From Brugia malayi (Eukaryota; Nematoda; Chromadorea; Rhabditida; Onchocercidae), in assembly GCF_000002995.4 (NCBI RefSeq), contig NW_025062302.1, positions 1 through 60,097 of the forward strand: 60,097 bases of DNA. Direction: 5' to 3'. The notes beneath the pieces were generated by a model. It was given only the letters and a program-made list of their open reading frames with translations. It was not told where the DNA came from and ran no database searches. Position 1 is the first letter of the stretch. The number at the start of each line of letters is the position of its first letter. The translations under genes and the position numbers were made by a program. Below are positions 1 through 11,639 of this stretch, one piece after another.

Positions 1-3000
1 CTAAGCCTAAGCCTAAGCCTAAGCCTAAGCCTAAGCCTAAGCCTAAGCCTAAGCCTAAGCCTAAGCCTAAGCCTAAGCCTAAGCCTAAGCCTAAGCCTAA
101 GCCTAAGCCTAAGCCTAAGCCTAAGCCTAAGCCTAAGCCTAAGCCTAAGCCTAAGCCTAACCTAAGCCTAAGCCTAAGCCTAAGCCTAAGCCTAAGCCTA
201 AGCCTAAGCCTAAGCCTAAGCCTAAGCCTAAGCCTAAGCCTAAGCCTAAGCCTAAGCCTAAGCCTAAGCCTAAGCCTAAGCCTAAGCCTAAGCCTAAGCC
301 TAAGCCTAAGCTAAGCCTAAGCCTAAGCCTAAGCCTAAGCCTAAGCCTAAGCCTAAGCCTAAGCCTAAGCCTAAGCCTAAGCCTAAGCCTAAAGCCTAAG
401 CCTAAGCCTAAGCCTAAGCCTAAGCCTAAGCCTAAGCCTAAGCCTAAGCCTAAGCTAAGCCTAAGCCTAAGCCTAAGCCTAAGCCTAAGCCTAAGCCTAA
501 GCCTAAGCCTAAGCCTAAGCCTAAGCCTAAGCCTAAGCCTAAGCCTAAGCCTAAGCCTAAGCCTAAGCCTAAGCCTAAGCCTAAGCCTAAGCCTAAGCCT
601 AAGCCTAAGCCTAAGCCTAAGCCTAAGCCTAAGCCTAAGCCTAAGCCTAAGCCTAAGCCTAAGCCTAAGCCTAAGACCTAAGCCTAAGCCTAAGCCTAAG
701 CCTAAGCCTAAGCCTAAGCCTAAGCCTAAGCCTAAGCCTAAGCCTAAGCCTAAGCCTAAGCCTAAGCCTAAGCCTAAGCCTAAGCCTAAGCCTAAGCTTA
801 GGCCTAAGCCTAAGCCTAAGCCTAAGCCTAAGCCTAAGCCTAAGCCTAAGCCTAAGCCTAAGCCTAAGCCTAAGCCTAAGCCTAAGCCTAAGCCTAAGCC
901 TAAGCCTAAGCCTAAGCCTAAGCCTAAGCCTAAGCCTTAAGCCTAAGCCTAAGCCTAAGCCTAAGCCTAAAGCCTAAGCCTAAGCCTAAGCCTAAGCCTA
1001 AGCCTAAGCCTAAGCCTAAGCCTAAGCCTAAGCCTAAAAGCCTAAGCCTAAGCCTAAGCCTAAGCCTAAGCCTAAGCCTAAGCCTAAGCCTAAGCCTAAG
1101 CCTAAGCCTAAGCCTAAGCCTAAGCCTAAGCCTAAGCCTAAGCCTAAGCCTAAGCCTAAGCCTAAGCCTAAGCCTTAAGCCTAAGCCTAAGCCTAAGCCT
1201 AAGCCTAAGCCTAAGCCTAAGCTAAGCCTAAGCCTAAGCCTAAGCCTAAGCCTAAGCCTAAGCCTAAGCTAAGCCTAAGCCTAAGCCTAAGCCTAAGCCT
1301 TAGCCTAAGCCTAAGCCTAAGCCTAAGCCTAAGCCTAAGCCTAAGCCTAAGCCTAAGCCTAAGCCTAAGCCTAAGCCTAAGCCTAAGCCTAAGCCTAAGC
1401 CTAAGCCTAAAGCCTAAGCCTAAGCCTAAGCCTAAGCCTAAGCCTAAAGCCTAAGCCTAAGCCTAAGCCTAAGCCTAAGCCTAAGCCTAAGCCTATGCCT
1501 AAGCCTAAGCCTAAGCCTAAGCCTAAGCCTAAGCCTAAGCCTAAGCCTAGCCTAAGCCTAAGCCTAAGCCTAAGCCTAAGCCTAAGCCTAAGCCTAAGCC
1601 TAAGCCTAAGCCTAAGCCTAAGCCTAAGCCTAAGCCTAAGCCTATACCTATACCTATAAGATAAGCCTAAGCCTAAGCCTAAGCCTAAGCCTAAGCCTAA
1701 GCCTAAAGCTAAGCCTAAGCCTAAGCCTAAGCCTAAGCCTAAGCCTAAGCCTAAGCCTAAGCCTAAGCCTAAGCCTAAGCCTAAGCCTAAGCCTAAGCCA
1801 AAGCCTAAGCCTAAGCCTAAGCCTAAGCCTAAGCCTAAGCCTAAGCCTAAGCCTAAGCCTAAGCCTAAGCCTAAGCCTAAGCCTAAGCCTAAGCCTAAGC
1901 CTAAGCCTAAGCCTAAGCCTAAGCCTAAGCCTAAGCCTAAGCCTAAGCCTAAGCCTAAGCCTAAGCCTAAGCCTAAGCCTAAGCCTAAGCCTAAGCCTAA
2001 GCCTAAGCCTAAGCCTAAGCCTAAGCCTAAGCCTAAGCCTAAGCCTAAAGCCTAAGCCTAAGCCTAAGCCTAAGCCTAAGCCTAAGCCTAAGCCTAAGCC
2101 TAAGCCTAAGCCTAAGCCTAAGCCTAAGCCTAAGCCTAAGCCTAAGCCTAAGCCTAAGCCTAAGCCTAAGCCTAAGCCTAAATTAATTCTCAAGCCTAAG
2201 CCTAAGCCTAAGCCTAAGCCTAAGCCTAAGCCTAAGCCTAAGCCTAAGCCTAAAGCCTAAGCCTAAGCCTAAGCCTAAGCCTAAGCCTAAGCCTAAGCCT
2301 AAGCCTAGCCTAAGCCTAAGCCTAAGCCTAAGCCTAAGCCTAAGCCTAAGCCTAAGCCTAAGCCTAAGCCTAAGCTTAAGCCTAAGCCTAAGCCTAAGCC
2401 TAAGCCTAAGCCTAAGCGCCTAAGCCTAAGCCTAAGCCTAAGCCTAAGCCTAAGCCTAAGCCTAAGCCTAAGCCTAAGCCTAAGCCTAAGCCTAAGCCTA
2501 AGCCTAAGCCTAAGCCTAAGCCTAAGTCTAAGCCTAAGCCTAAGCCTAAGCCTAAGCCTAAGCCTAAGCCTAAGCCTAAGCCTAAGCCTAAGCCTAAGCC
2601 TAAGCCTAAGCCTAAGCCTAAGCCTAAGCCTAAGCCTAAGCCTAAGCCTAAGCCTAAGCCTAAGCCTAAGCCTAAGCCTAAGCCTAAGACTAAGCCTAAG
2701 CCTAAGACTAAGCCTAAGCCTAAGCCTAAGCCTAAGCCTAAGCCTAAGCCTAAGCCTAAGCCTAAGCCTAAAGCCTAAGCCTAAGCCTAAGCCTAAGCCT
2801 AAGCCTAAGCCTAAGCCTAAGCCTAAGCCTAAGCCTAAGCCTAAGCCTAAGCCTAAGCCTAAGCCTAAGCCTAGCCTAAGCCTAAGCCTAAGCCTAAGCC
2901 TAAGCCTAAGCCTAAGCCTAAGCCTAAGCCTAAGCCTAAGCCTAAGCCTAAGCCTAAGCCTAAGCCTAAAGCCTAAGCCTAAGCCTAAGCCTAAGCCTAA

Positions 3001-6000
3001 GCCTAAGCCTAAGCCTAAGCCTAAGCCTAAGCCTAAGCCTAAGCCTAAGCCTAAGCCTAAGCCTAAGCCTAAGCCTAAGCCTAAGCCTAAGCCTAAGCCT
3101 AAGCCTAAGCCTAAGCCTAAGCCTAAGCCTAAGCCTAAGCCTAAGCCTAAGCCTAAGCCTAAGCCTAAGCCTAAGCCTAAGCCTAAGCCTAAGCCTAAGC
3201 CTAAGCCTAAGCCTAAGCCTAAGCCTAAGCCTAAGAACCTAAGCCTAAGCCTAAGCCTAAGCCTAAGCCTAAGCCTAAGCCTAAGCTAAGCCTAAGCCTA
3301 AGCCTAAGCCTAAGCCTAAGCCTAAGCCTAAGCCTAAGCCTAAGCCTAAGCCTAAGCCTAAGCCTAAGCCTTAGCCTAAGCCTAAGCCTAAGCCTAAGCC
3401 TAAGCCTAAGCCTAAGCCTAAGCCTAAGCCTAAGCCTAAGCCTAAGCCTAAGCCTAAGCCTAAGCCTAAGCCTAAGCCTAAGCCTAAGCCTAAGCCTAAG
3501 CCTAAGCCTAAGCCTAAGCCTAAGCCTAAGCCTAAGCCTAAACCTAAGCCTAAGCCTAAGCCTAAGCCTAAGCCTAAGCCTAAGCCTAAGCCTAAGCCTA
3601 AAGCCTAAGCCTAAGCCTAAGCCTAAGCCTAAGCCTAAGCCCCTACCCCTAAGCCTAAGCCTAAGCCTAAGCCTAAGCCTAAGCCTAAGCCTAAGCCTAA
3701 GCCTAAGCCTAAGCCTAAGCCTAAGCCTAAGCCTAAGCCTAAGCCTAAGCCTAAGCCTAAGCCTAAGCCTAAGCCTAAGCCTAAGCCTAAGCCTAAGCCT
3801 AAGCCTAAGCCTAAGCCTAAGCCTAAGCCTAAGCCTAAGCCTAAGCCTAAGCCTAAGCCTAAGCCTAAGCCTAAGCCTAAGCCTAAGCCTAAGCCTAAGC
3901 CTAAGCCTAAGCCTAAGCAAGCCTAAGCCTAAGCCTAAGCCTAAGCCTAAGCCTAAGCCTAAGCCTAAGCCTAAGCCTAAGCCTAAGCCTAAGCCTAAGC
4001 CTAAGCCTAAGCCTAAGCCTAAGCCTAAGCCTAAGCCTAAGCCTAAGCCTAAGACTAAGCCTAAGCCTAAGCCTAAGCCTAAGCCTAAGCCTAAGCCTAA
4101 GCCTAAGCCTAAGCCTAAGCCTAAGCTTAAGCCTAAGCCTAAGCCTAAGCCTAAGCCTAAGCCTAAGCCTAAGCCTAAGCCTAAGCCTAAAAGCCTAAGC
4201 CTAAGCCTAAGCCTAAGCCTAAGCCTAAGCCTAAGCCTAAGCCTAAGCCTAAGCCTAAGCCTAAGCCTAAGCCTAAGCCTAAGCCTAAGCCTAAGCCTAA
4301 GCCTAAGCCTAAGCCTAAGCCTAAGCCTAAGCCTAAGCCTAAGCCTAAGCCTAAGCCTAAGCCTAAGCCTAAGCCTAAGCCTAAGCCTAAGCCTAAGCCT
4401 AAGCCTAAGCCTAAGCCTAAGCCTAAGCCTAAGCCTAAGCCTAAGCCTAAGCCTAAGCCTAAGCCTAAGCCTAAGCCTAAGCCTAAGCCTAAGCCTAAGC
4501 CTAAGCCTAAGCCTAAGCCTAAGCCTAAGCCTAAGCCTAAGCCTAAGCCTAAGCCTAAGCCTAAGCCTAAGCCTAAGCCTAAGCCTAAGCCTAAGCTAAG
4601 CCTAAGCCTAAGCCTAAGCCTAAGCCTAAGCCTAAGCCTAAGCCTAAGCCTAAGCCTAAGCCTAAGCCTAAGCCTAAGCCTAAGCCTAAGCCTAAGCCTA
4701 AGCCTAAGCCTAAGCCTAAGCCTAAGCCTAAGCCTAAGCCTAAGCCTAAGCCTAAGCCTAAGCCTAAGCCTAAGCCTAAGCCTAAGCCTAAGCCTAAGCC
4801 TAAGCCTAAGCCTAAGCCTAAGCCTAAGCCTAAGCCTAAGCCTAAGCCTAAGCCTAAGCCTAAGCCTAAGCCTAAGCCTAAGCCTAAGCCTAAGCCTAAG
4901 CCTAAGCCTAAGCCTAAGCCTAAGCCTAAGCCTAAGCCTAAGCCTAAGCCTAAGCCTAAGCCTAAGCCTAAGCCTAAGCCTAAGCCTAAGCCTAAGCCTA
5001 AGCCTAAGCCTAAGCCTAAGCCTAAGCCTAAGCCTAAGCCTAAGCCTAAGCCTAAGCCTAAGCCTAAGCCTAAGCCTAAGCCTAAGCCTAAGCCTAAGCC
5101 TAAGCCTAAGCCTAAGCCTAAGCCTAAGCCTAAGCCTAAGCCTAAGCCTAAGCCTAAGCCTAAGCCTAAGCCTAAGGCTAAGCCTAAGCCTAAGCCTAAG
5201 CCTAAGCCTAAGCCTAAGCCTAAGCCTAAGCCTAAGCCTAAGCCTAAGCCTAAGCCTAAGCCTAAGCCTAAGCCTAAGCCTAAGCCTAAGCCTAAGCCTA
5301 AGCCTAAGCCTAAGCCTAAGCCTAAGCCTAAGCCTAAGCCTAAGCCTAAGCCTAAGCCTAAGCCTAAGCCTAAGCCTAAGCCTAAGCCTAAGCCTAAGCC
5401 TAAGCCTAAGCCTAAGCCTAAGCCTAAGCCTAAGCCTAAGCCTAAGCCTAAGCCTAAGCCTAAGCCTAAGCCTAAGCCTAAGCCTAAGCCTAAGCCTAAG
5501 CCTAAGCCTAAGCCTAAGCCTAAGCCTAAGCCTAAGCCTAAGCCTAAGCCTAAGCCTAAGCCTAAGCCTAAGCCTAAGCCTAAGCCTAAGCCTAAGCCTA
5601 AGCCTAAGCCTAAGCCTAAGCCTAAGCCTAAGCCTAAGCCTAAGCCTAAGCCTAAGCCTAAGCCTAAGCCTAAGCCTAAGCCTAAGCCTAAGCCTAAGCC
5701 TAAGCCTAAGCCTAAGCCTAAGCCTAAGCCTAAGCCTAAGCCTAAGCCTAAGCCTAAGCCTAAGCCTAAGCCTAAGCCTAAGCCTAAGCCTAAGCCTAAG
5801 CCTAAGCCTAAGCCTAAGCCTAAGCCTAAGCCTAAGCCTAAGCCTAAGCCTAAGCCTAAGCCTAAGCCTAAGCCTAAGCCTAAGCCTAAGCCTAAGCCTA
5901 AGCCTAAGCCTAAGCCTAAGCCTAAGCCTAAGCCTAAGCCTAAGCCTAAGCCTAAGCCTAAGCCTAAGCCTAAGCCTAAGCCTAAGCCTAAGCCTAAGCC

Positions 6001-8939
6001 TAAGCCTAAGCCTAAGCCTAAGCCTAAGCCTAAGCCTAAGCCTAAGCCTAAGCCTAAGCCTAAGCCTAAGCCTAAGCCTAAGCCTAAGCCTAAGCCTAAG
6101 CCTAAGCCTAAGCCTAAGCCTAAGCCTAAGCCTAAGCCTAAGCCTAAGCCTAAGCCTAAGCCTAAGCCTAAGCCTAAGCCTAAGCCTAAGCCTAAGCCTA
6201 AGCCTAAGCCTAAGCCTAAGCCTAAGCCTAAGCCTAAGCCTAAGCCTAAGCCTAAGCCTAAGCCTAAGCCTAAGCCTAAGCCTAAGCCTAAGCCTAAGCC
6301 TAAGCCTAAGCCTAAGCCTAAGCCTAAGCCTAAGCCTAAGCCTAAGCCTAAGCCTAAGCCTAAGCCTAAGCCTAAGCCTAAGCCTAAGCCTAAGCCTAAG
6401 CCTAAGCCTAAGCCTAAGCCTAAGCCTAAGCCTAAGCCTAAGCCTAAGCCTAAGCCTAAGCCTAAGCCTAAGCCTAAGCCTAAGCCTAAGCCTAAGCCTA
6501 AGCCTAAGCCTAAGCCTAAGCCTAAGCCTAAGCCTAAGCCTAAGCCTAAGCCTAAGCCTAAGCCTTAGGCTTAAGCCTAAGCCTAAGCCTAAGCCTAAGC
6601 CTAAGCCTAAGCCTAAGCCTAAGCCTAAGCCTAAGCCTAAGCCTAAGCCTAAGCCTAAGCCTAAGCCTAAGCCTAAGCCTAAGCCTAAGCCTAAGCCTAA
6701 GCCTAAGCCTAAGCCTAAGCCTAAGCCTAAGCCTAAGCCTAAGCCTAAGCCTAAGCCCAAGCCTAAGCCTAAGCCTAAGCCTAAGCCTAAGCCTAAGCCT
6801 AAGCCTAAGCCTAAGCCTAAGCCTAAGCCTAAGCCTAAGCCTAAGCCTAAGCCTAAGCCTAAGCCTAAGCCTAAGCTAAGCCTAAGCCTAAGCCTAAGCC
6901 TAAGCCTAAGCCTAAGCCTAAGCCTAAGCCTAAGCCTAAGCCTAAGCCTAAGCCTAAGCCTAAGCCTAAGCCTAAGCCTAAGCCTAAGCCTAAGCCTAAG
7001 CCTAAGCCTAAGCCTAAGCCTAAGCCTAAGCCTAAGCCTAAGCCTAAGCCTAAGCCTAAGCCTAAGCCTAAGCCTCAGCCTAAGCCTAAGCCTAAGCCTA
7101 AGCCTAAGCCTAAGCCTAAGCCTAAGCCTAAGCCTAAGCCTAAGCCTAAGCCTAAGCCTAAGCCTAAGCCTAAGCCTAAGCCTAAGCCTAAGCCTGAAGC
7201 CTAAGCCTAAGCCTAAGCCTAAGCCTAAGCCTAAGCCTAAGCCTAAGCCTAAGCCTAAGCCTAAGCCTAAGCCTAAGCCTAAGCCTAAGCCTAAGCCTAA
7301 GCCTAAGCCTAAGCCTAAGCCTAAGCCTAAGCCTAAGCCTAAGCCTAAGCCTAAGCCTAAGCCTAAGCCTAAGCCTAAGCCTAAGCCTAAGCCTAAGCCT
7401 AAGCCTAAGCCTAAGCCTAAGCCTAAGCCTAAGCCTAAGCCTAAGCCTAAGCCTAAGCCTAAGCCTAAGCCTAAGCCTAAGCCTAAGCCTAAGCCTAAGC
7501 CTAAGCCTAAGCCTAAGCCTAAGAGCCTAAGCCTAAGCCTAAGCCTAAGCCTAAGCCTAAGCCTAAGCCTAAGCCTAAGCCTAAGCCTAAGCCTAAGCCT
7601 AAGCCTAAGCCTAAGCCTAAGCCTAAGCCTAAGCCTAAGCCTAAGCCTAAGCCTAAGCCTAAGCCTAGGCTTAGGCTAAGCCTAAGCCTAAGCCTAAGCC
7701 TAAGCCTAAGCCTAAGCCTAAGAAGCCTAAGCCTAAGCCTAAGCCTAAGCCTAAGCCTAAGCCTAAGCCTAAGCCTAAGCCTAAGCCTAAGCCTAAGCCT
7801 AAGCCTAAGCCTAAGCCTAAGCCTAAGCCTAAGCCTAAGCCTAAGCCTAAGCCTAAGCCTAAGCCTAAGCCTAAGCCTAAGCCTAAGCCTAAGCCTAAGC
7901 TAAGCCTAAGCCTAAGCCTAAGCCTAAGCCTAAGCCTAAGCCTAAGCCTAAGCCTAAGCCTAAGCCTAAGCCTAAGCCTAAGCCTAAGCCTAAGCCTAAG
8001 CCTAAGCCTAAGCTAAGCCTAAGCCTAAGCCTAAGCCTAAGCCTAAGCCTAAGCCTAAGCCTAAGCCTAAGCCTAAGCCTAAGCCTAAGCCTAAGCCTAA
8101 GCCTAAGCCTAAGCCTAAGCCTAAGCCTAAGCCTAAGCCTAAGCCTAAGCCTAAGCCTAATAAGCCTAAGCCTAAGCCTAAGCCTAAGCCTAAGCCTAAG
8201 CCTAAGCCTAAGCCTAAGCCTAAGCCTAAGCCTAAGCCTAAGCCTAAGCCTAAGCCTAAGCCTAAGCCTAAGCCTAAGCCTAAGCCTAAGCCTAAGCCTA
8301 AGCCTAAGCCTAAGCCTAAGCCTAAGCCTAAGCTAAGCCTAAGCCTAAGCCTAAGCCTAAGCCTAAGCCTAAGCCTAAGCCTAAGCCTAAGCCTAAGCCT
8401 AAGCCTAAGCCTAAGCCTAAGCCTAAGCCTAAGCCTAAGCCTAAGCCTAAGCCTAAGAAGCCTAAGCCTAAGCCTAAGCCTAAGCCTAAGCCTAAGCCTA
8501 AGCCTAAGCCTAAGCCTAAGCCTAAGCCTAAGCCTAAGCCTAAGCCTAAGCCTAAGCCTAAGCCTAAGCCTAAGCCTAAGCCTAAGCCTAAGCCTAAGCC
8601 TAAGCCTAAGCCTAAGCCTAAGCCTAAGCCTAAGCCTAAGCCTAAGCCTAAGCCTAAGCCTAAGCCTAAGCCTAAGCCTAAGCCTAAGCTAAGCTAAGCC
8701 TAAGCCTAAGCCTAAGCCTAAGCCTAAGCCTAAGCCTAAGCCTAAGCCTAAGCCTAAGCCTAAGCCTAAGCCTAAGCCTAAGCCTAAGCCTAAGCCTAAG
8801 CCTAAGCCTAAGCCTAAGCCTAAGCCTAAGCCTAAGCCTAAGCCTAAGCCTAAGCCTAAGCCTAAGCCTAAGCCTAAGCCTAAGCCTAAGCCTAAGCCTA
8901 AGCCTAAGCCTAAGCCTAAGCCTAAGCCTAAGCCTAAGC
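1..8939 (-). repeat. Telomere, (TTAGGC)n nematode type
   Basis: Nearly 9 kb of CTAAGC repeated, which is TTAGGC on the minus strand, the canonical nematode telomere unit. The C-rich strand reads 5' to 3' from the left edge inwards, as expected for a true left chromosome end. Long stretches are perfect (for example about 4600-6560 with a single variant near 5175). Scattered units have one base lost or gained, or a substitution. Larger breaks are at 1643-1662 (TATACC units), 2181-2192, 3640-3650 (CCCCTACCCC), and three places where one or two units are flipped (about 796-805, 6564-6573, 7665-7678). Long reading frames across it encode only Leu-Arg or Leu-Gly repeats and are not genes. Confidence 0.98.
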
Positions 8940-9027
8940 TCAATATTTTCTTCATTTCTTCACATATTCCTTTACATTTTCATCATTTCTTCACATATTC
9001 CTTCACTATTTTCATCATTTCTTCACA
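8940..9027. repeat. Three-copy minisatellite at the telomere boundary
   Basis: Immediately inside the telomere there are about 2.6 copies of an AT-rich unit of 33-36 bp containing CATTTCTTCACATATTCCTT. The last copy ends in CTTCACATAAGCC, so it runs directly into the short telomeric stub that follows. No coding potential is seen. Confidence 0.85.
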
Positions 9028-9064
9028 TAAGCCTAAGTTTAAGCCTAAGCCTAAGCCTAAGCCT
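9028..9064 (-). repeat. Short interstitial telomeric stub
   Basis: About six telomeric units (CCTAAG) with one variant (AAGTTTAAG) separate the boundary minisatellite from unique subtelomeric sequence. It lies in the same orientation as the main telomere. Confidence 0.9.
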
Positions 9065-9400
9065 CATCAGCACGGGAAATATACAGAAAAAATTCCATTA
9101 GTGTAAGCGGAGTAAGCGTCACCCCGTCTGCACTCCTAGACCCGCCCTGTACTTTCCAATGTCCGCCCATCTTCCGTATCTTACGCATCCCTGCTCCCCT
9201 GAGAAACGCCCGCATGCCTTCACCCGCCTCCCCTTTCCAATGTCCGTCCATTTTCCTCACCTTATTGGAGTAAGTGTCAACCCTCCCCGTATTCCTAGAC
9301 CCGCCCCTGTCTGTATTCACCTCCCCAATGCCTATCCGTCGTCTCCCGTACCACACGCATCCCTCCTCTCACATTTCTGAGACCTATCTATTCCTTCGAG
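9065..9400. repeat. GC-rich subtelomeric tandem pair, 158-bp period
   Basis: Two diverged copies begin with GGAGTAAG at 9109 and 9267. Both share the order GTCA..., CCTAGACCCGCCC..., a CCCAT/CCTATCC block, and ACGCATCCCTSCTC. A smaller internal repeat, CTTTCCAATGTCCG, occurs at about 9150 and 9234. The block is far richer in C on the plus strand than anything to its right. Overlapping reading frames exist on both strands but look like by-products of the base composition; no gene is recognised. Confidence 0.75.
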
Positions 9401-9439
9401 ACATGGTGTCGCTAATTTGGCACAAGTAAAATCATAGAA

Positions 9440-10215
9440 AATACTAGAAAAAACATTACAATCACAAAAATATGGCAACAAAAATATAGAAAACCATAAA
9501 ATTAAAAACCTAACAAAAAATACTAATCATTTACGACACAAAACATATCTAAAACATCTCAGTTTAATTGCTAAGTACAAGAAAATAACTGAAAACTTAA
9601 TACAAAAATGAAAAACTGACTCACCTGGTGTTCGTTCCTTTCGAGAACTTGCTTGTTGATCTATTTGCCAATCGAAGGGGTCCATCACAATGTACCAATA
9701 CCACAATATCAACATCGCCATGACGTCGAACAAGGCGAAACATCTCCAGCAACACTGAAAAAGTCATCAAGTTTTCGCCAACGAAACTCACAAAAACCCA
9801 CTTGAAAGAAGCTACTAGGAAGTAATAAAATAAATCTCCAACCGCTCGACACGTCCGACTGCTCACGAATGACTAAATGATGAGGATGTGGCGATATGTG
9901 TGCCACCCCGCCTGCGCCTTTGCCTGTGTGCACACATGGACAAAGAAGTCCTTTGTCCCAATAAGGTTAAGAGGGAAATGTACAGGAGGGCGCGGGTCAT
10001 TTTTTTTAAAAGGACTGTATAGACCCTAAGGGAGTATAGAACCAATCGATTGGGTGAGTTGGGGTTGTGACATCAAAAGAAACCGTACTGTACAGGCACT
10101 CCGTTCGCCCTCAATGAGGGTATACCGAAAAGGGCAAAAGCGGGCCGGTGGGCGCACAGAGTGGCTGGGCACACACATCCCCTTCATCACTACAAAATAC
10201 ACATACATGTATAAG
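9440..10215. repeat. Subtelomeric repeat unit, copy A
   Basis: This segment is repeated, diverged, at about 10335-11390. Shared landmarks in the same order include AGAAAACCATAAAAT, a TTCGAGA...GATCTA/GATCTAATTGCCAAT block, TCGCCAACGAA, CGCTCGACA, ATGAGGATGTGGC/ACGAGGATGTGGC, GACAAAG.AAGTCC, ACTGTATAG, CGATTGGGTGAGTTGGGG and CGTACTGTACAGGC. The G-rich right half has CpG and GGG content unlike the AT-rich sequence further in. Confidence 0.75.
9625..9866 (-). other. Possible exon of a subtelomeric gene family (weak)
   Basis: On the minus strand an open frame of about 80 codons leads to CACCAG|GTGAGT, a consensus 5' splice site with the last exon base at 9625. In the diverged second copy the equivalent place is AAGGAG|GTTAGT with the last exon base at 10425. 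The stretch before the site (TTGGCAA...AGATCA..AAG...TCGAAA) keeps the same frame in both copies, differing by a 6-nt (two-codon) gap. That is suggestive of a coding exon, but no partner exon, start or homologous protein is recognised, so this could equally be chance conservation of a recent repeat. Confidence 0.2.
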
Positions 10216-10334
10216 TAAAACTACTTGAAAAGAAAAACTAATCAAGCCCATCCGTCATCAATACTAATTAACCCCGTCCGTCAAAAGAACAATACCATAC
10301 ACAGGCGGAATGATAACACATTTCATTCATAAAT

Positions 10335-11390
10335 GCAAGTTAGAGGCAATAAAAAAAGTACAGAAAACCATAAAATAAAAAGCTAAGGAAAAAGGCTAAA
10401 CATAAAGATGAAAAATGGACTAACCTCCTTCTTTTCGAGATCTTCCTTGATGATCTAATTGCCAATAACAGTTCGCCAACATTGCCAACAACACTAAATA
10501 AGTTACTAGGTTATCGCCAACGAATTCTGCAATAAATGATTTTCTTCACGACAACGATAAGCTGCAGCAATACAACAAAAATAGAAATTGGCCAAAAACC
10601 GTCCCAAGAAACATTCAATTAGCTAATGAAAAATTGGAAAAAAAGTGAGGCCGAATTTATGATATAACGAAATTCAAATTTTAGTACATCTACATTCATG
10701 CATTTCTCAACCAAATCCAACTTCGATGTCCTTACGCTTTAAGAGTAATTTACTTAAAAAGATGACTTAAAAGTGACTTAAAAATATAATAACAATTTAA
10801 CCAAAATAAAAAGTATAACTTAAAAAAAGAAAAAGTATAACTTAAAAAAGAGAAAAAAACTTTCCCCTAAAACGCAATGTGAAAAGAATTATGGGAAAGT
10901 AGTAAAACAAACGTCCGAACGCTCGACAGACCCAATTGCTCCACGAATGACCTGATGACGAGGATGTGGCTATATATGTGCGCACAAGGACAAAGGAAGT
11001 CCTGTGTTTTTTAGAAAAGACTGTATAGGCCTAGGAGAGTACAGTGATAATCGACTGGGTGAATTGGGGGCTCAGTGTTGGGGTGTGTGCGTGTGAGGAG
11101 CGAACGGGTGGGGAGACACTTTGTTCGCCTTCAGTGATGAGGTTAGGGCAGAAATGAGGGAAAGGGTGGGGTAGGCATACGTAGAGGGTGGGCACATACA
11201 TCTGGAGAGACCGTACCGTAGTCACTGTGCTCGCCCTCAGTGAGGTTAGGGCAGAAATGAGGAAAAGAGTTAACGAGCGAGCGGGTGGATACACACATCT
11301 GAAGAGACCGTACCGTACAGGCGGCCATGAGTAGAAGGTTTAACGAGCGAGCGGGCACACACATCGGTCTTCATCATTAAAAAAATACAT
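10335..11390. repeat. Subtelomeric repeat unit, copy B, with local G-rich triplication
   Basis: This is a diverged second copy of the unit at 9440-10215. Its right end has expanded: the motif set 'ATCTGRAGAGACCGTACCGTA ... TGAGGTTAGGGCAGAAATGAGG ... GTTAACGAGCGAGCGGG' recurs about three times between 11100 and 11365. The expansion explains why this copy is longer. Short overlapping reading frames on the minus strand come from this repetition and are not called as genes. Confidence 0.75.
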
Positions 11391-11639
11391 TTGAATAACT
11401 AGAATGACTAATAAAGAAGTTAAATGTAAGAAACATTATACTTAACAGACAGTGATAAGTAAGAGCAATTCATTCACTCAAGAAAGTTAGAAATTAAATA
11501 ATTAAAGCATTCAGTTAGCTAATGAAAGTCTTGGCTAGTTCGATAAATCCCAATCCTAATTATTATTTCATAGTGACTGATATAATTGCACACTTATAAA
11601 CATCACAACATTTAGCTAATAACTGAGCTACTAATAATT

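Noticed and set aside
1654..8955. Very long open frames of Leu-Arg or Leu-Gly dipeptides, up to 857 codons
   Set aside because: They are translations of the telomere repeat (a 6-base unit gives a two-residue repeat) and have no gene features.
9057..9380. Overlapping frames of 99 and 73 codons on opposite strands
   Set aside because: They span the 158-bp GC-rich tandem pair, show no domain, and one runs into the telomeric stub.
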